IMG/VR virus record: IMGVR_UViG_3300043434_000400
Span: 1 to 34,699 of that record
DNA: 34,699 bases
Reading direction: 5' to 3' (one strand)
Source of the DNA: a virus
The notes below the pieces were generated by a model. The model searched no databases. It was not told the DNA's origin and saw only the letters and a list, made by a program, of their open reading frames with translations. Within the stretch, counting starts at the first letter, position 1. The number at the start of each line of letters is the position of its first letter. Position numbers and translations under genes: made by a program. Shown piece after piece: positions 21,768-30,536 of this stretch.

Positions 21768-24007
21768 TGACAGCAAAAGTCATCCAACTTCAGGTGAAGC
21801 CCGGAATCCAACGGGATGGGACGAGCTTTGCCGCCCAAACTTATACGGATGGCGAATGGGTTCGTTTTCAGAATGATCTACCAAGAAAAATTGGTGGCTA
21901 CCGAGCTATTTTCTTAGACGGCTCAGGCATCTCTCGTGGTATGACCATGACATCTGAGAATGGGATCAACTACGTTGTTTCTGGCTACAACTTAGGTCTT
22001 GAGCAGTGGTACACCGATAACGACGACGGCGTGGGTTTTGGCCCCGTCGCCTACACAATGACTGGTGGCGTTGTTGCTGTGACTGTTGCCAGTGCAGGCA
22101 CTTTGTACACCGACGGTACATACACCGCAGTCCCTTTGACTGGTGGGACTGGATCGAGCGCACAAGCCACAATCGTGATCTCAGGAAATTCGATCACCAA
22201 CGTAACAATCACAGCCGCAGGTACTGGTTACACGGTGGGTGACATCCTAAGTGCATCTTCTGCGTCAATTGGTGGTACTGGATCTGGGTTCTCTTTGCTG
22301 TTGACTGGTAACACCATTTTTACTGGTGGCAACAACACTCTATGGCAGTTTGACATTGGTTATGACTCAAGTGGTGGTGCGACAAGTAACTTGATCGCTC
22401 ACCCAGCGCAGAATTTGAATGCGATCGACTCGATAATTAACACGAAGCCACTGATCGGGCAGTTCCCCGGCACATCGCTCGCCCCAGTAGGCATATTTAC
22501 TGTGGCTAGTTGCTACCTCAATGGATCGACCATCATCATCAATGGCGCCAATTATCTGGTGGGTAACGGTCAAACGATCTCTGGTACTGGTATCACGACA
22601 GGAACCACGATCACCAACACCGACGTCGTGGCGAACGTGACGATCACAGGCTACATGGTCGGAACTACACTGACGGTGACAGCGGCTAACGACGGCTCTT
22701 TAGCGGTCGGTCAGACCATCATCGGTGGTGCTGGCGTCGGTGTGTTGCCAAATACGACGATTACAGCGCTTGGAACTGGTATTGGCGGTATTGGTACCTA
22801 CACGATAAATAATTCGCAGACAGTCGGTTCTAGTGGTACTCCTGTGGCGTTCTCAGGCAGTGCCACAACGACACTGACCACCTCAGCCGCCATGACGACT
22901 GGTGTCGTGACTGTCACGTTTGACAACAATATCTCCGTTTCTGGTGGTGTTGTGATGTTGCACCCCTATTTGTTCGTCTACGGCAACAACGGTTTGATCC
23001 AAAACTCAGCCGCAGGTGACTTTGCAAACTGGGTGTCTGCTGATGCCAACGCAAACAACGTAGCGACAGGTAAGATCGTCAAGGGGCTACCACTTCGTGG
23101 CGGTACAACCTCACCTGCAGGACTGTTTTGGTCATTGGATTCGATTATCCGAGTGACATACGCTCCAAGCACAGTGAACGGGATCAACTTCTACTGGAAG
23201 TATGACCTTGTCACTAGCCAGACCTCCATCATGTCAAGCCAATGCGTGATCGAGTACGACGGTATCTTCTACTGGTGTGGTGTTGACCGTTTCTTGACGT
23301 ACAACGGCGTTGTCCAAGAGATCCCGAACAAGGCAAATCAGAACTACTTCTTCGACAATTTGAACTATGCACAGCGCCAAAAGGTGTGGTGTACAAAGGT
23401 TCCTCGTTGGGGTGAGATCTGGTGGTTCTATCCACGTGGTGACGCCACAGAATGCACAGACGCGATCATTTACAACGTTAGAGACAAGATCTGGTACGAC
23501 GCAGGCGAAGCCTTGGGTGCTCGTCGCTCTGCTGGGACGTTCTCTGAGGTGTTCCGTAAGCCTATCTGGGCAAGTAACGAGGTCAACTCGACAGGTAACT
23601 ACACGCTGTGGCAACACGAGACGGGTACGGACGAGGTCTACACGACAAATGTGAACGCGATTCGCTCGTCGTTTGAGACAAATAACTTGGGATGGGTGAC
23701 TGGTGGCCCCGGTAACCCGCAACTTGCAGGCGACAACCGTTGGTTGCGTTTGGAGCGCGTCGAACCTGACTTTGTTCAAAGTGGTGACATGAATTTGTAC
23801 GTGACTGGTCAAGGTTACGCTGACGACGTACAGCAAGTATCTGAACCCTATGTTTTTGACAAGACAACCCTTAAAATCGACATGCGTGAACAGCGTCGCT
23901 TGTTGCGTTTGAAGTTCGAATCAAACACATTCAACGGTGACTATTACATGGGTAAAGTGTTGCTCAGTGCTGATATGGGTGACGAACGTTCTACAGGTAA
24001 CCCATAA
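21767..24007 (+). CDS. Tail nozzle / P22 gp10-like stabilisation protein
   Basis: A 746-residue protein opening with KPGIQRDGTSFAAQTYTDGE, WVRFQ and PRKIGGYR, the hallmark start of P22 gp10-like tail nozzle (packaged-DNA stabilisation) proteins. The C-terminal half (from about residue 400) contains propeller-like segments such as VIEYDGIFYWCGVDRFLTYN, KVWCTKVPRWGEIWWFYPRG and IYNVRDKIWYDAG. Between them, about residues 95-400, lie inserted beta modules: a GTGYTVGDILSASSASIGGT segment and a VGTTLTVTAANDGSLAVGQT segment. These look like modules that move between phage tail proteins. The ring closes the short tail and holds the packaged DNA. It overlaps both neighbours by one base. Confidence 0.82.
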   Translation: MTAKVIQLQVKPGIQRDGTSFAAQTYTDGEWVRFQNDLPRKIGGYRAIFLDGSGISRGMTMTSENGINYVVSGYNLGLEQWYTDNDDGVGFGPVAYTMTGGVVAVTVASAGTLYTDGTYTAVPLTGGTGSSAQATIVISGNSITNVTITAAGTGYTVGDILSASSASIGGTGSGFSLLLTGNTIFTGGNNTLWQFDIGYDSSGGATSNLIAHPAQNLNAIDSIINTKPLIGQFPGTSLAPVGIFTVASCYLNGSTIIINGANYLVGNGQTISGTGITTGTTITNTDVVANVTITGYMVGTTLTVTAANDGSLAVGQTIIGGAGVGVLPNTTITALGTGIGGIGTYTINNSQTVGSSGTPVAFSGSATTTLTTSAAMTTGVVTVTFDNNISVSGGVVMLHPYLFVYGNNGLIQNSAAGDFANWVSADANANNVATGKIVKGLPLRGGTTSPAGLFWSLDSIIRVTYAPSTVNGINFYWKYDLVTSQTSIMSSQCVIEYDGIFYWCGVDRFLTYNGVVQEIPNKANQNYFFDNLNYAQRQKVWCTKVPRWGEIWWFYPRGDATECTDAIIYNVRDKIWYDAGEALGARRSAGTFSEVFRKPIWASNEVNSTGNYTLWQHETGTDEVYTTNVNAIRSSFETNNLGWVTGGPGNPQLAGDNRWLRLERVEPDFVQSGDMNLYVTGQGYADDVQQVSEPYVFDKTTLKIDMREQRRLLRLKFESNTFNGDYYMGKVLLSADMGDERSTGNP

Positions 24008-24240
24008 TGGTTACCTACGACCCTCGCAACATGGAGTGGGATCTGTACTGCAGTTTGATGGCGGAGTTGTTTTCGGCAAACGACATCGGTACAGTCCCAG
24101 AAGAGAACTGGCGCGATTGGGTTGACGGTATTAACGGTATTGGTCTTTTCGGTCAATCAGCCATCCCTGATCAACGTCTATGTGAGACATGGCAAGACTG
24201 GGCAGAGCAAATGGTTGGAATTATGAGCTTGGCAGGATAA
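24007..24240 (+). CDS. Small Trp-rich acidic protein (77 aa)
   Basis: A 77-residue acidic protein with seven tryptophans/tyrosines, starting in a TAATG overlap with the nozzle stop. The sequence (MEWDLYCSLMAELFSAND, ENWRDWVDGINGIG, WQDWAEQMVGIM) suggests a compact helical fold. No membrane segment. Its position between nozzle and ejection-type proteins suggests a tail-tip accessory or chaperone, but there is no recognisable family. Confidence 0.65.
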   Translation: MVTYDPRNMEWDLYCSLMAELFSANDIGTVPEENWRDWVDGINGIGLFGQSAIPDQRLCETWQDWAEQMVGIMSLAG

Positions 24241-24243
24241 ATA

Positions 24244-27200
24244 ATGTACAGAGAAGACGGGTCATACATTTACGAAGATTCGGCACCAGATGACTTTGGT
24301 GTTATTCCTTCTGGCGGATTGCCACAAGAGCCAGTCGTAGACACTGTTGCTCAAGATTATTGGGCGCAACAAGCCGAACTACAGCAAGCAGAATGGGAAA
24401 GACAAGCCGCCGCTCAACAAGCTGAGTGGGAGCGTCAAGCCGCCGCCAGAGAAACCACGACTACAGGCGGTTTGCCAACAACTCAGGCAGATACATCTAA
24501 TGTAGGGAATGTGTTGTCTGGAAACATCCTTGCTGGTGCAAGTTGGAACAGCACAAACCAAACGCTTGCTGACCAATTGACGCAAGCTACAGGTCAGCAG
24601 ACATTGAACACTGCTGTAGGTGGTGCCACGACTGCTGACACGCTAAACCAACTTAACACTTTTATTGATTCTGGTGGCTCGTTTGCGCCCAATTCAACCG
24701 TGTTCCTACAAACTGGTGGCGTTGATATGCTTAATGGTGTTGACGACGCCACCATTAGTAACAACATTAACCAGATTGTTTCCACACTTGGAGCGCAAGG
24801 TGTCAATGTTGTGTTGACAGCGTCTCCGAGAGCAGGGTCGCTCACCGATGTGGTTAACAACAATTTTGAGACAGGCCCAGCCTCGTTCTACAGCGACATT
24901 GCCGCAAATAACAGCAATGTTGCCGTGGTAGACAGCATGGGTAACATCCTAAAAGACAAGTCACTGTTACGTGATGCCTTGCACACAAATGCCGCTGGGG
25001 AGCAGATTTACAACCAGTCAGTGATTGACGCATACAACCGTTTGGTCAACAAGGGTGTAGAGTCAAATACTGCATTGCAAATTGCACAGCAAGCAACGTC
25101 AAGCCCTATGGCAAATGAAGTTGCTAGTGCAACAACTGGTGCATTACCAACAGCACCTGCTGACAACATAACATCGACTGGTGGTTATACAAAATCTGCA
25201 ACCGCTCCAACAAGTGGTGGCGTAAGAGGTGTTGTCGAAGGTGATGACATTGAGACACAAATTGCACAACTACCAGTAGAGATCGCGCATTGGGCAAGAT
25301 CTGGTGATCAGCGTTACATGGAGTTGATTGACGACAAGACTGGCAAGGTTCTTGAAAGACGCGCTGTAGGCGACTTCAGTGACTTAGATCTTGTAAAGAT
25401 GGGTCTGTCGATGGTTCCCGGTGCGGGTCAGGTGCTATCCGCAGTCAATATTGCAGACGCAGTACGTACAGGCGATTTAACCAAAGCGGCTATCGGTGCA
25501 ACAGGTCTAACGGGGATGAACAATCTCAACACAGCACTGCGCGTAGGACAAGCTATTGATCAAGGAAATACCTTGGGTGCTTTGACAGCGCTTGCAGGTA
25601 ACTCAGACGTGCAAAAGCTTGTTGGTGCAAATGATTTAAATGTTGGCGGTTACACAACGAAAGATGCTATCAGTGCCGCCAACCTAGCCACCGCCGCTCA
25701 GAACGGTAATTTGGCAGGTGTTATCTCTAACGCAGGAAGTTTGGTAAACAGCCCTGATACGGTGTTGGCTGGAAGAGCTTTGGCTGTGTTAGAAGCGGCT
25801 AGCTCAGGCAATCCTAATGCTTTGTCGCAAGCAGTTTCATTATTGAATGCTAGTACTTCAGGAGCGAAAAACGTAAAGACAACGGCAGACTCAGGAACAG
25901 CGACCAGTGGATTGCAGTTAGCTGGTGCGACCGATGGTACATCCGCTGATACAACCAGTGGTTTGACATTGGGTGGTGGAAACAAATTCACAAGCGGAAA
26001 TGATTTGCTCGCGTTGTTAGCCCAAGAACCTGACAATCAAGGATCTGGAATGTTTGACTCCACAACTCCAAGTTGGGTCAATGTTGCCAAAGGCGAAGAA
26101 GTAACTGGTTCTCGAATTGACTCTCAAGGTCAAGAGCGTTTCACGATTACTCGCGCCAATCCAAACAACCCAGATGAACCTGTTGTCTACGAAGCTGTTC
26201 GCGATCCAGAAACTGGTGAAGTCTCATACGAATGGGGTGGCGTTTCTGTTGATGAAGATGGAAACGTGATTGGGAATGGATCAACTGTTTCTAGCGGAAG
26301 CAAGCCATCTTGGACATGGGAAACGTCAACCGATGCATCGTCTGATGAAGGCGAAGAGCAATCAACCGACGAAACTTCTGGTTTAACCAGTATTGAGACT
26401 GGTGGGAAGAAAGGTACAGCAGGTACTTTGACGACTCTTTCCGAGAGTAATGACGGTACAAAAGGTACAGAAGGAACTCAAGGTACAGACGGTACTCAAG
26501 GTGATGGAACAAAAGGTACTGAGGGTGTCCTAGGTACTGTAGGTAACGGTACTGAAGGTACTGATGGAAGTGGTACGAAAGGTACTCAAGGTACTGGAGA
26601 CACAGGCGGTGATGGCACTGGCGGTAATGGCACAGGTGGTGATGGAACTGGTGGTGATGGCACTGCAGTTACCACGACTACAACTGGCGACACTGTCGTA
26701 AACAACGGTGACGGTACGACTACAACAATTGTTGTTGGCGACGATGGCAAGGTTACAACACACTCTTGCGCAGAAGGCTTCCATTGGGATGAAGCGGCTC
26801 AAGCTTGCGTGGCTGATGCTGTGGTGCAACCACCTCCCCCACCACCACCCCCACCACCACCCCCACCTCCTCCTCCACCCCCTCCACCACCACCGCCGCC
26901 GCCTCCGCCACCACCACCTCCTCCTCCAGTGGTGCCGAAGACTGAGACGACAACAACATCGCCTCTGAGCAGTGTGGGTACGCCTGCGCCTAAATTGGAT
27001 TCATCACCACAAATGTTGGCAGGTGCGTCTCCACAAAAGCGCATGCAGTTGGCAAAGCTTCAGCAGTTGTTTGCTTCACTGACACCAGAGATGGCGGCTG
27101 TGCTGAGTGAGCGTGGTTTTGCGCCACCAAAATACCGAGAAGACGTTTCTGAGGAAGCACCTTCCGAAAAAGAGGACAAGTCCGTTTTTGGTAATTTGTC

Positions 27201-27879
27201 TGATGAACTCTACAACCCTAAAGCTAAATTCATGGCTACTGGCGGTAAAGTTTTTGAGTCCATGATGCCTAAATTTGTGGAGTCAGCGAAACACATCAAC
27301 GCCGCTCCCGTGGTGGGAACAGGTGGCGTTGACTCACCGCTGAAGCTTGCGGCTTTAAAACACCTCTACCAAAGCGTTGGAAAGCCCATGAAAGCGCTTG
27401 GAGGACTTGCCCAAGGGGGATTGCCCCAGAAGTACGAAAAAGCGGCTCCAAAGGGTCACAATCCAGAATTCATCACTGGATTGACGGGTTACTACGCTCA
27501 GGGAGAGGGTACGGGTCAATCTGACGACATCCCAGCCATGCTCCACGACGGTGACTACGTGATCGATGCTGACGCTGTGGCGGCTCTGGGCGATGGTTCT
27601 AGCAAAGCTGGTGCTCAGGCTTTGTCTCAGTTCCAATCCAAGATCCCTCACTCGATGGCAACGGGTGGTGAAGCCGTCCCCGCGAAGATCGCAGACGGTG
27701 AGTACGTATTCCCTGCGGCTTTTGTCTCTGCCTTGGGTGGCGGTGACAACAAACAAGGTGCAAAATTGCTCGATGCAATGCGTGAAGAGCTAAGAGCACA
27801 CAAAAGATCCGCTCCTACTAGTAAAATACCTCCAAAGGCTAAAAGTCCTCTGGACTACCTCCGAATGGCGAAAGGCTAA
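24244..27879 (+). CDS. Modular virion protein with SGNH-hydrolase-like domain
   Basis: A 1211-residue mosaic. Residues 35-70 form an EWERQAAAQQ-repeat helix. Residues about 85-268 resemble an SGNH/GDSL hydrolase: block I ILAGASWN (S100; GAS instead of GDS), block II VGGATT, block III TGGVD (Asp161 where Asn is usual) and block V RDALHTNAAGEQIY (D244, H247). An Ala/Asn/Gly-rich helical region follows, then collagen-like Gly-Thr-X triplets from about residue 738, a two-Cys mini-motif (SCAEGFHWDEAAQACV), 33 consecutive prolines (863-895), and a C-terminal duplicated domain (1082-1135 and 1138-1190) with the pattern IPAML-x-DGDYVI ... ALG-x-G. That duplicated domain resembles repeats in internal or tape-measure-like phage proteins. 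A tail-tip or ejection protein with esterase activity is plausible; catalysis is uncertain because of the altered blocks. Confidence 0.75.
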   Translation: MYREDGSYIYEDSAPDDFGVIPSGGLPQEPVVDTVAQDYWAQQAELQQAEWERQAAAQQAEWERQAAARETTTTGGLPTTQADTSNVGNVLSGNILAGASWNSTNQTLADQLTQATGQQTLNTAVGGATTADTLNQLNTFIDSGGSFAPNSTVFLQTGGVDMLNGVDDATISNNINQIVSTLGAQGVNVVLTASPRAGSLTDVVNNNFETGPASFYSDIAANNSNVAVVDSMGNILKDKSLLRDALHTNAAGEQIYNQSVIDAYNRLVNKGVESNTALQIAQQATSSPMANEVASATTGALPTAPADNITSTGGYTKSATAPTSGGVRGVVEGDDIETQIAQLPVEIAHWARSGDQRYMELIDDKTGKVLERRAVGDFSDLDLVKMGLSMVPGAGQVLSAVNIADAVRTGDLTKAAIGATGLTGMNNLNTALRVGQAIDQGNTLGALTALAGNSDVQKLVGANDLNVGGYTTKDAISAANLATAAQNGNLAGVISNAGSLVNSPDTVLAGRALAVLEAASSGNPNALSQAVSLLNASTSGAKNVKTTADSGTATSGLQLAGATDGTSADTTSGLTLGGGNKFTSGNDLLALLAQEPDNQGSGMFDSTTPSWVNVAKGEEVTGSRIDSQGQERFTITRANPNNPDEPVVYEAVRDPETGEVSYEWGGVSVDEDGNVIGNGSTVSSGSKPSWTWETSTDASSDEGEEQSTDETSGLTSIETGGKKGTAGTLTTLSESNDGTKGTEGTQGTDGTQGDGTKGTEGVLGTVGNGTEGTDGSGTKGTQGTGDTGGDGTGGNGTGGDGTGGDGTAVTTTTTGDTVVNNGDGTTTTIVVGDDGKVTTHSCAEGFHWDEAAQACVADAVVQPPPPPPPPPPPPPPPPPPPPPPPPPPPPPPPPPVVPKTETTTTSPLSSVGTPAPKLDSSPQMLAGASPQKRMQLAKLQQLFASLTPEMAAVLSERGFAPPKYREDVSEEAPSEKEDKSVFGNLSDELYNPKAKFMATGGKVFESMMPKFVESAKHINAAPVVGTGGVDSPLKLAALKHLYQSVGKPMKALGGLAQGGLPQKYEKAAPKGHNPEFITGLTGYYAQGEGTGQSDDIPAMLHDGDYVIDADAVAALGDGSSKAGAQALSQFQSKIPHSMATGGEAVPAKIADGEYVFPAAFVSALGGGDNKQGAKLLDAMREELRAHKRSAPTSKIPPKAKSPLDYLRMAKG
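26830..26928 (+). repeat. 33-codon polyproline tract
   Basis: Thirty-three uninterrupted proline codons, using CCA, CCT, CCC and CCG in mixed order. The mixture suggests that the amino-acid run, not the DNA repeat, is conserved. Polyproline runs stall ribosomes and need elongation factor P. The opposite strand reads as poly-glycine and is not a gene. Confidence 0.95.
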
Positions 27880-27881
27880 AC

Positions 27882-29054
27882 ATGGCAAACCTACTGCAAA
27901 GTTCACAAACGCAAGCAACGCAAGCGCCAGCGTATTACACCGACTACCTAAGCAATCTTGCCACTCAGGGAGCGAGCGCCGCTGGGGTTGGGGCGGGTGC
28001 CGCTCCTCTTCCTGCCGCCACTTATGCCGATGCAACACAACTGCAAAAAGACGCATTCAAAGACGTTGCCACAGCGGGTAGCGGTTACGAAGATACATTG
28101 TCAAGCGCAGGTACCACGTTAGGTAGTGCTGTTAGCGCAAATAGCCCTCTGTCTGCCGCCACTGGTTATCTGACTGCCGCTGGTGCAAACCCCGCTACCG
28201 CCGCCGCAGGGTACATGAGTCCTTACACGACTGGTGTGGTCAACCAGATTGGCAACGTGGGCGCGCGCAACATCATGCAAAACCTTGCACCTCAGGCGAC
28301 TGCGGGTGCTGTGGGCGCAGGTCAGTTTGGATCTAAGCGTGGTGCTGAGGTATTAGGTCAAACAATTCAAAACGCTAACCGCGACATTTTGGGTCAGCAA
28401 ACTTCTGCGATGGACAAGGCGTATCAAACTGCTTTGGAAGCCGCTCTGAAGCAAAACCAATTGCAAGCGCAGATGGGTCAGACAGCGGGTACGCTCGCTT
28501 CGCAAGGTCAGCAGAATTTGACGCAAGCAGGTCAGGCACAAGGTCAATTGGCTTCGACTGAGCAAGCATTGGCTTTGGCTGACATTAACGCTCGTGCTAC
28601 GTTGGGTGAGCAAGAGCGAACAATCGCTCAGAACAAGTCACTGTTCCCGTTGAGCAACTTGTCTACCCTATCTACGATCTTGCGTGGATACAACATTCCT
28701 GTGTCTACGAAGACAACAGCAGAGATGTCACCGTTGTCTGCGTTGGCAGGTATTGGCGCGGGTGCTGTGGGTATGTTTACGCCCGGTGCTGGTGGCACAA
28801 CGCCTTGGCAAAATCTTAAAACCGCACTTGGAACAACAACACCGACTGGCGCTATCGATCTTGGTGGTGGTTTGACAATGGGTGCAAATGGATCAATCTA
28901 CGGAGGCTCCGACAATGTCGATTCTGGTTTGTCAAATGACGACTTGTGGGCGCAAAGCTTAGGTTATGCCAACGCTCAGGACATGTACATGTCTTCAAGT
29001 GCAAATGCTTCAGCAATAGATGACTCGTCTATTGGTCTTGAAAACAATCCATAA
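27882..29054 (+). CDS. Internal virion / DNA ejection protein
   Basis: A 390-residue Ala/Gln/Gly-rich protein, mostly helical, with the segment GQFGSKRGAEVLGQTIQNAN followed by RDILGQQTSAMDKAYQTALE. This GxxGSxR ... AYQxA pattern is common in ejection proteins of aquatic podoviruses, which are ejected into the cell envelope ahead of the DNA. A Gly/Ala hydrophobic stretch near residue 285 (LSALAGIGAGAVGMF) could insert into membranes. It is the first of three consecutive genes (with 29064 and 30537) that look like an ejection set, comparable in order to T7 gp14-gp15-gp16, although the sequences are not obviously homologous. Confidence 0.75.
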   Translation: MANLLQSSQTQATQAPAYYTDYLSNLATQGASAAGVGAGAAPLPAATYADATQLQKDAFKDVATAGSGYEDTLSSAGTTLGSAVSANSPLSAATGYLTAAGANPATAAAGYMSPYTTGVVNQIGNVGARNIMQNLAPQATAGAVGAGQFGSKRGAEVLGQTIQNANRDILGQQTSAMDKAYQTALEAALKQNQLQAQMGQTAGTLASQGQQNLTQAGQAQGQLASTEQALALADINARATLGEQERTIAQNKSLFPLSNLSTLSTILRGYNIPVSTKTTAEMSPLSALAGIGAGAVGMFTPGAGGTTPWQNLKTALGTTTPTGAIDLGGGLTMGANGSIYGGSDNVDSGLSNDDLWAQSLGYANAQDMYMSSSANASAIDDSSIGLENNP

Positions 29055-29063
29055 GGATCAAAA

Positions 29064-30521
29064 ATGGCTGAATTAAAAAATCCTCTTCAGGTTGTCACTG
29101 ATCCTTCTAAGATCAATCCTACTGGTGCATCGCAAGAAGATTTATCTGAGTATCAAAAATCTCTTGATGCGCAGATTAAAGCGCTTGAGCAACGTTATGC
29201 GAATCCAAACTATTTCAAAGTTGCCGCAGGGTTTTTGAAGCCACAGTTGGGTGGTTTTTTTGCGTCATTGGGGTCTGCTTCTGAAGCTTTGGGTGAGAAC
29301 ATTGAGCAACAACGCGCCGCTCAACTGCCCATCGCTCAAATGCGCTCACAGTTGGCGCAGTCCAAGATTCTCACAGGTCAGAACAAACTTCAATCAGACG
29401 AGTTTGAGACATGGCGAGCAAGTGGGAAACCAATGGATGAATCGACATATGCTCGTATCGTTTCTGTAAATCCTGATTCTGCTGTTGCGAAAGCCGCTAA
29501 GGGCTTCTTTGATGCGGCTCAGACAAAAGCAGGCACAACACAAACCAAATTGCAGACAGAGATTGCCGCAGTTAAAGCGGGTGGAGAAGATCCACGTATG
29601 TCGGCTTTGGCTGATATTTATTCCACAAGCATTACGCCTGAAAAACGTAAAGCCGCTGAGGATGTTGTTTTCAATTCCAGACCACCACAGATTGACGCTG
29701 AAGAGTGGGCGGCAATGTCTCCATATGATCGTGCTGAAAGATTGCGTAGTTATGCAAAAGCACAGCTTGAGCTTGGCATGGAAAAAGAGAAGTTGTCTGC
29801 TGAACAAGCTAAAGGTGCTATGGAGCGTTTGCCACTGTTGCATTCAATTCGTGAGACAGCGGTGCAACCCGGTATGGACAAGTTCCTTGGCGTGTTCAAG
29901 GGCAATGACTTGTTAAGCATCGTTGGTAGAGCGGCGGCTGAGGGCAAAATCGCGGGTGGCAAGTTGCAAGGCTTCGATGAGTACTACAAACAAGCCAACC
30001 TCACCAACGATCAAATTGCGACAGCGCAAAACTTGGTCAAGCAGTTGGCTGAGTTGCAAGTTAAATCTGGCAACACGATCACTAATCCGACTGACATTGC
30101 GCGTGAACTGTACGCGATGGCGACACCGGGAACTGGCAACACACAGCGCTCACTGTTGACATTGGTTGATGCGCTTGCTTACTCTGACAAGCATGCGAAA
30201 GATCGCCATGCATACGTCATTGAAGGCAAGATCCCCTCTCGTAAGCTTGAGGCCAACACAACGTTGGACAAGATGGAGCGCGAGTACATGGAGAACAAGT
30301 CCAAGCTGATGACGTCTGATCCATTCCAACGACCTGCTGACTGGATCTACAAGACATCGTCTTTGGGGGACTACTTGAACCCCAAAGCTCCTACGGCGCC
30401 AACGTCTGCTCCTACAGCGCCCACCTCACCAGTGGCGCAACCTAGTGGCGCACAACCACCTGCTAACAGCACATGGGCGCAGTTGCAAAAGTGGAAACAA
30501 TCACAGGCACAGAAACCCTAA
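29064..30521 (+). CDS. Internal virion protein (485 aa), ejection set
   Basis: A 485-residue largely helical, charged protein. An early hydrophobic-helical part (YFKVAAGFLKPQLGGFFASL) is followed by long Lys/Glu/Gln helices and a Pro/Ala/Thr-rich C-terminus (PTAPTSAPTAPTSPVAQPSG). No enzymatic motif. Its place between the Ala-rich ejection protein and the lytic transglycosylase gene, as T7 gp15 lies between gp14 and gp16, supports a role in the trans-envelope ejection channel. The role is inferred from order; the family is not one I can name. Confidence 0.68.
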   Translation: MAELKNPLQVVTDPSKINPTGASQEDLSEYQKSLDAQIKALEQRYANPNYFKVAAGFLKPQLGGFFASLGSASEALGENIEQQRAAQLPIAQMRSQLAQSKILTGQNKLQSDEFETWRASGKPMDESTYARIVSVNPDSAVAKAAKGFFDAAQTKAGTTQTKLQTEIAAVKAGGEDPRMSALADIYSTSITPEKRKAAEDVVFNSRPPQIDAEEWAAMSPYDRAERLRSYAKAQLELGMEKEKLSAEQAKGAMERLPLLHSIRETAVQPGMDKFLGVFKGNDLLSIVGRAAAEGKIAGGKLQGFDEYYKQANLTNDQIATAQNLVKQLAELQVKSGNTITNPTDIARELYAMATPGTGNTQRSLLTLVDALAYSDKHAKDRHAYVIEGKIPSRKLEANTTLDKMEREYMENKSKLMTSDPFQRPADWIYKTSSLGDYLNPKAPTAPTSAPTAPTSPVAQPSGAQPPANSTWAQLQKWKQSQAQKP

Positions 30522-30536
30522 CTTACAAGGTGTGAC

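Noticed and set aside
23234-23836. 200-residue leftward open frame inside the nozzle gene
   Set aside because: It lies wholly antisense to a well-supported gene with conserved propeller segments, and its product has no recognisable character.
26799-27044. Leftward frame encoding a long poly-glycine protein
   Set aside because: It is the exact complement of the polyproline tract in the 1211-residue gene and has no ribosome site or neighbours on that strand.
24244-27879. Largest gene considered as a tape measure protein of a long-tailed phage
   Set aside because: No tail tube, tail terminator or baseplate genes occur, the neighbours are a P22-like nozzle and ejection proteins, and much of the length is low-complexity rather than long coiled coil.
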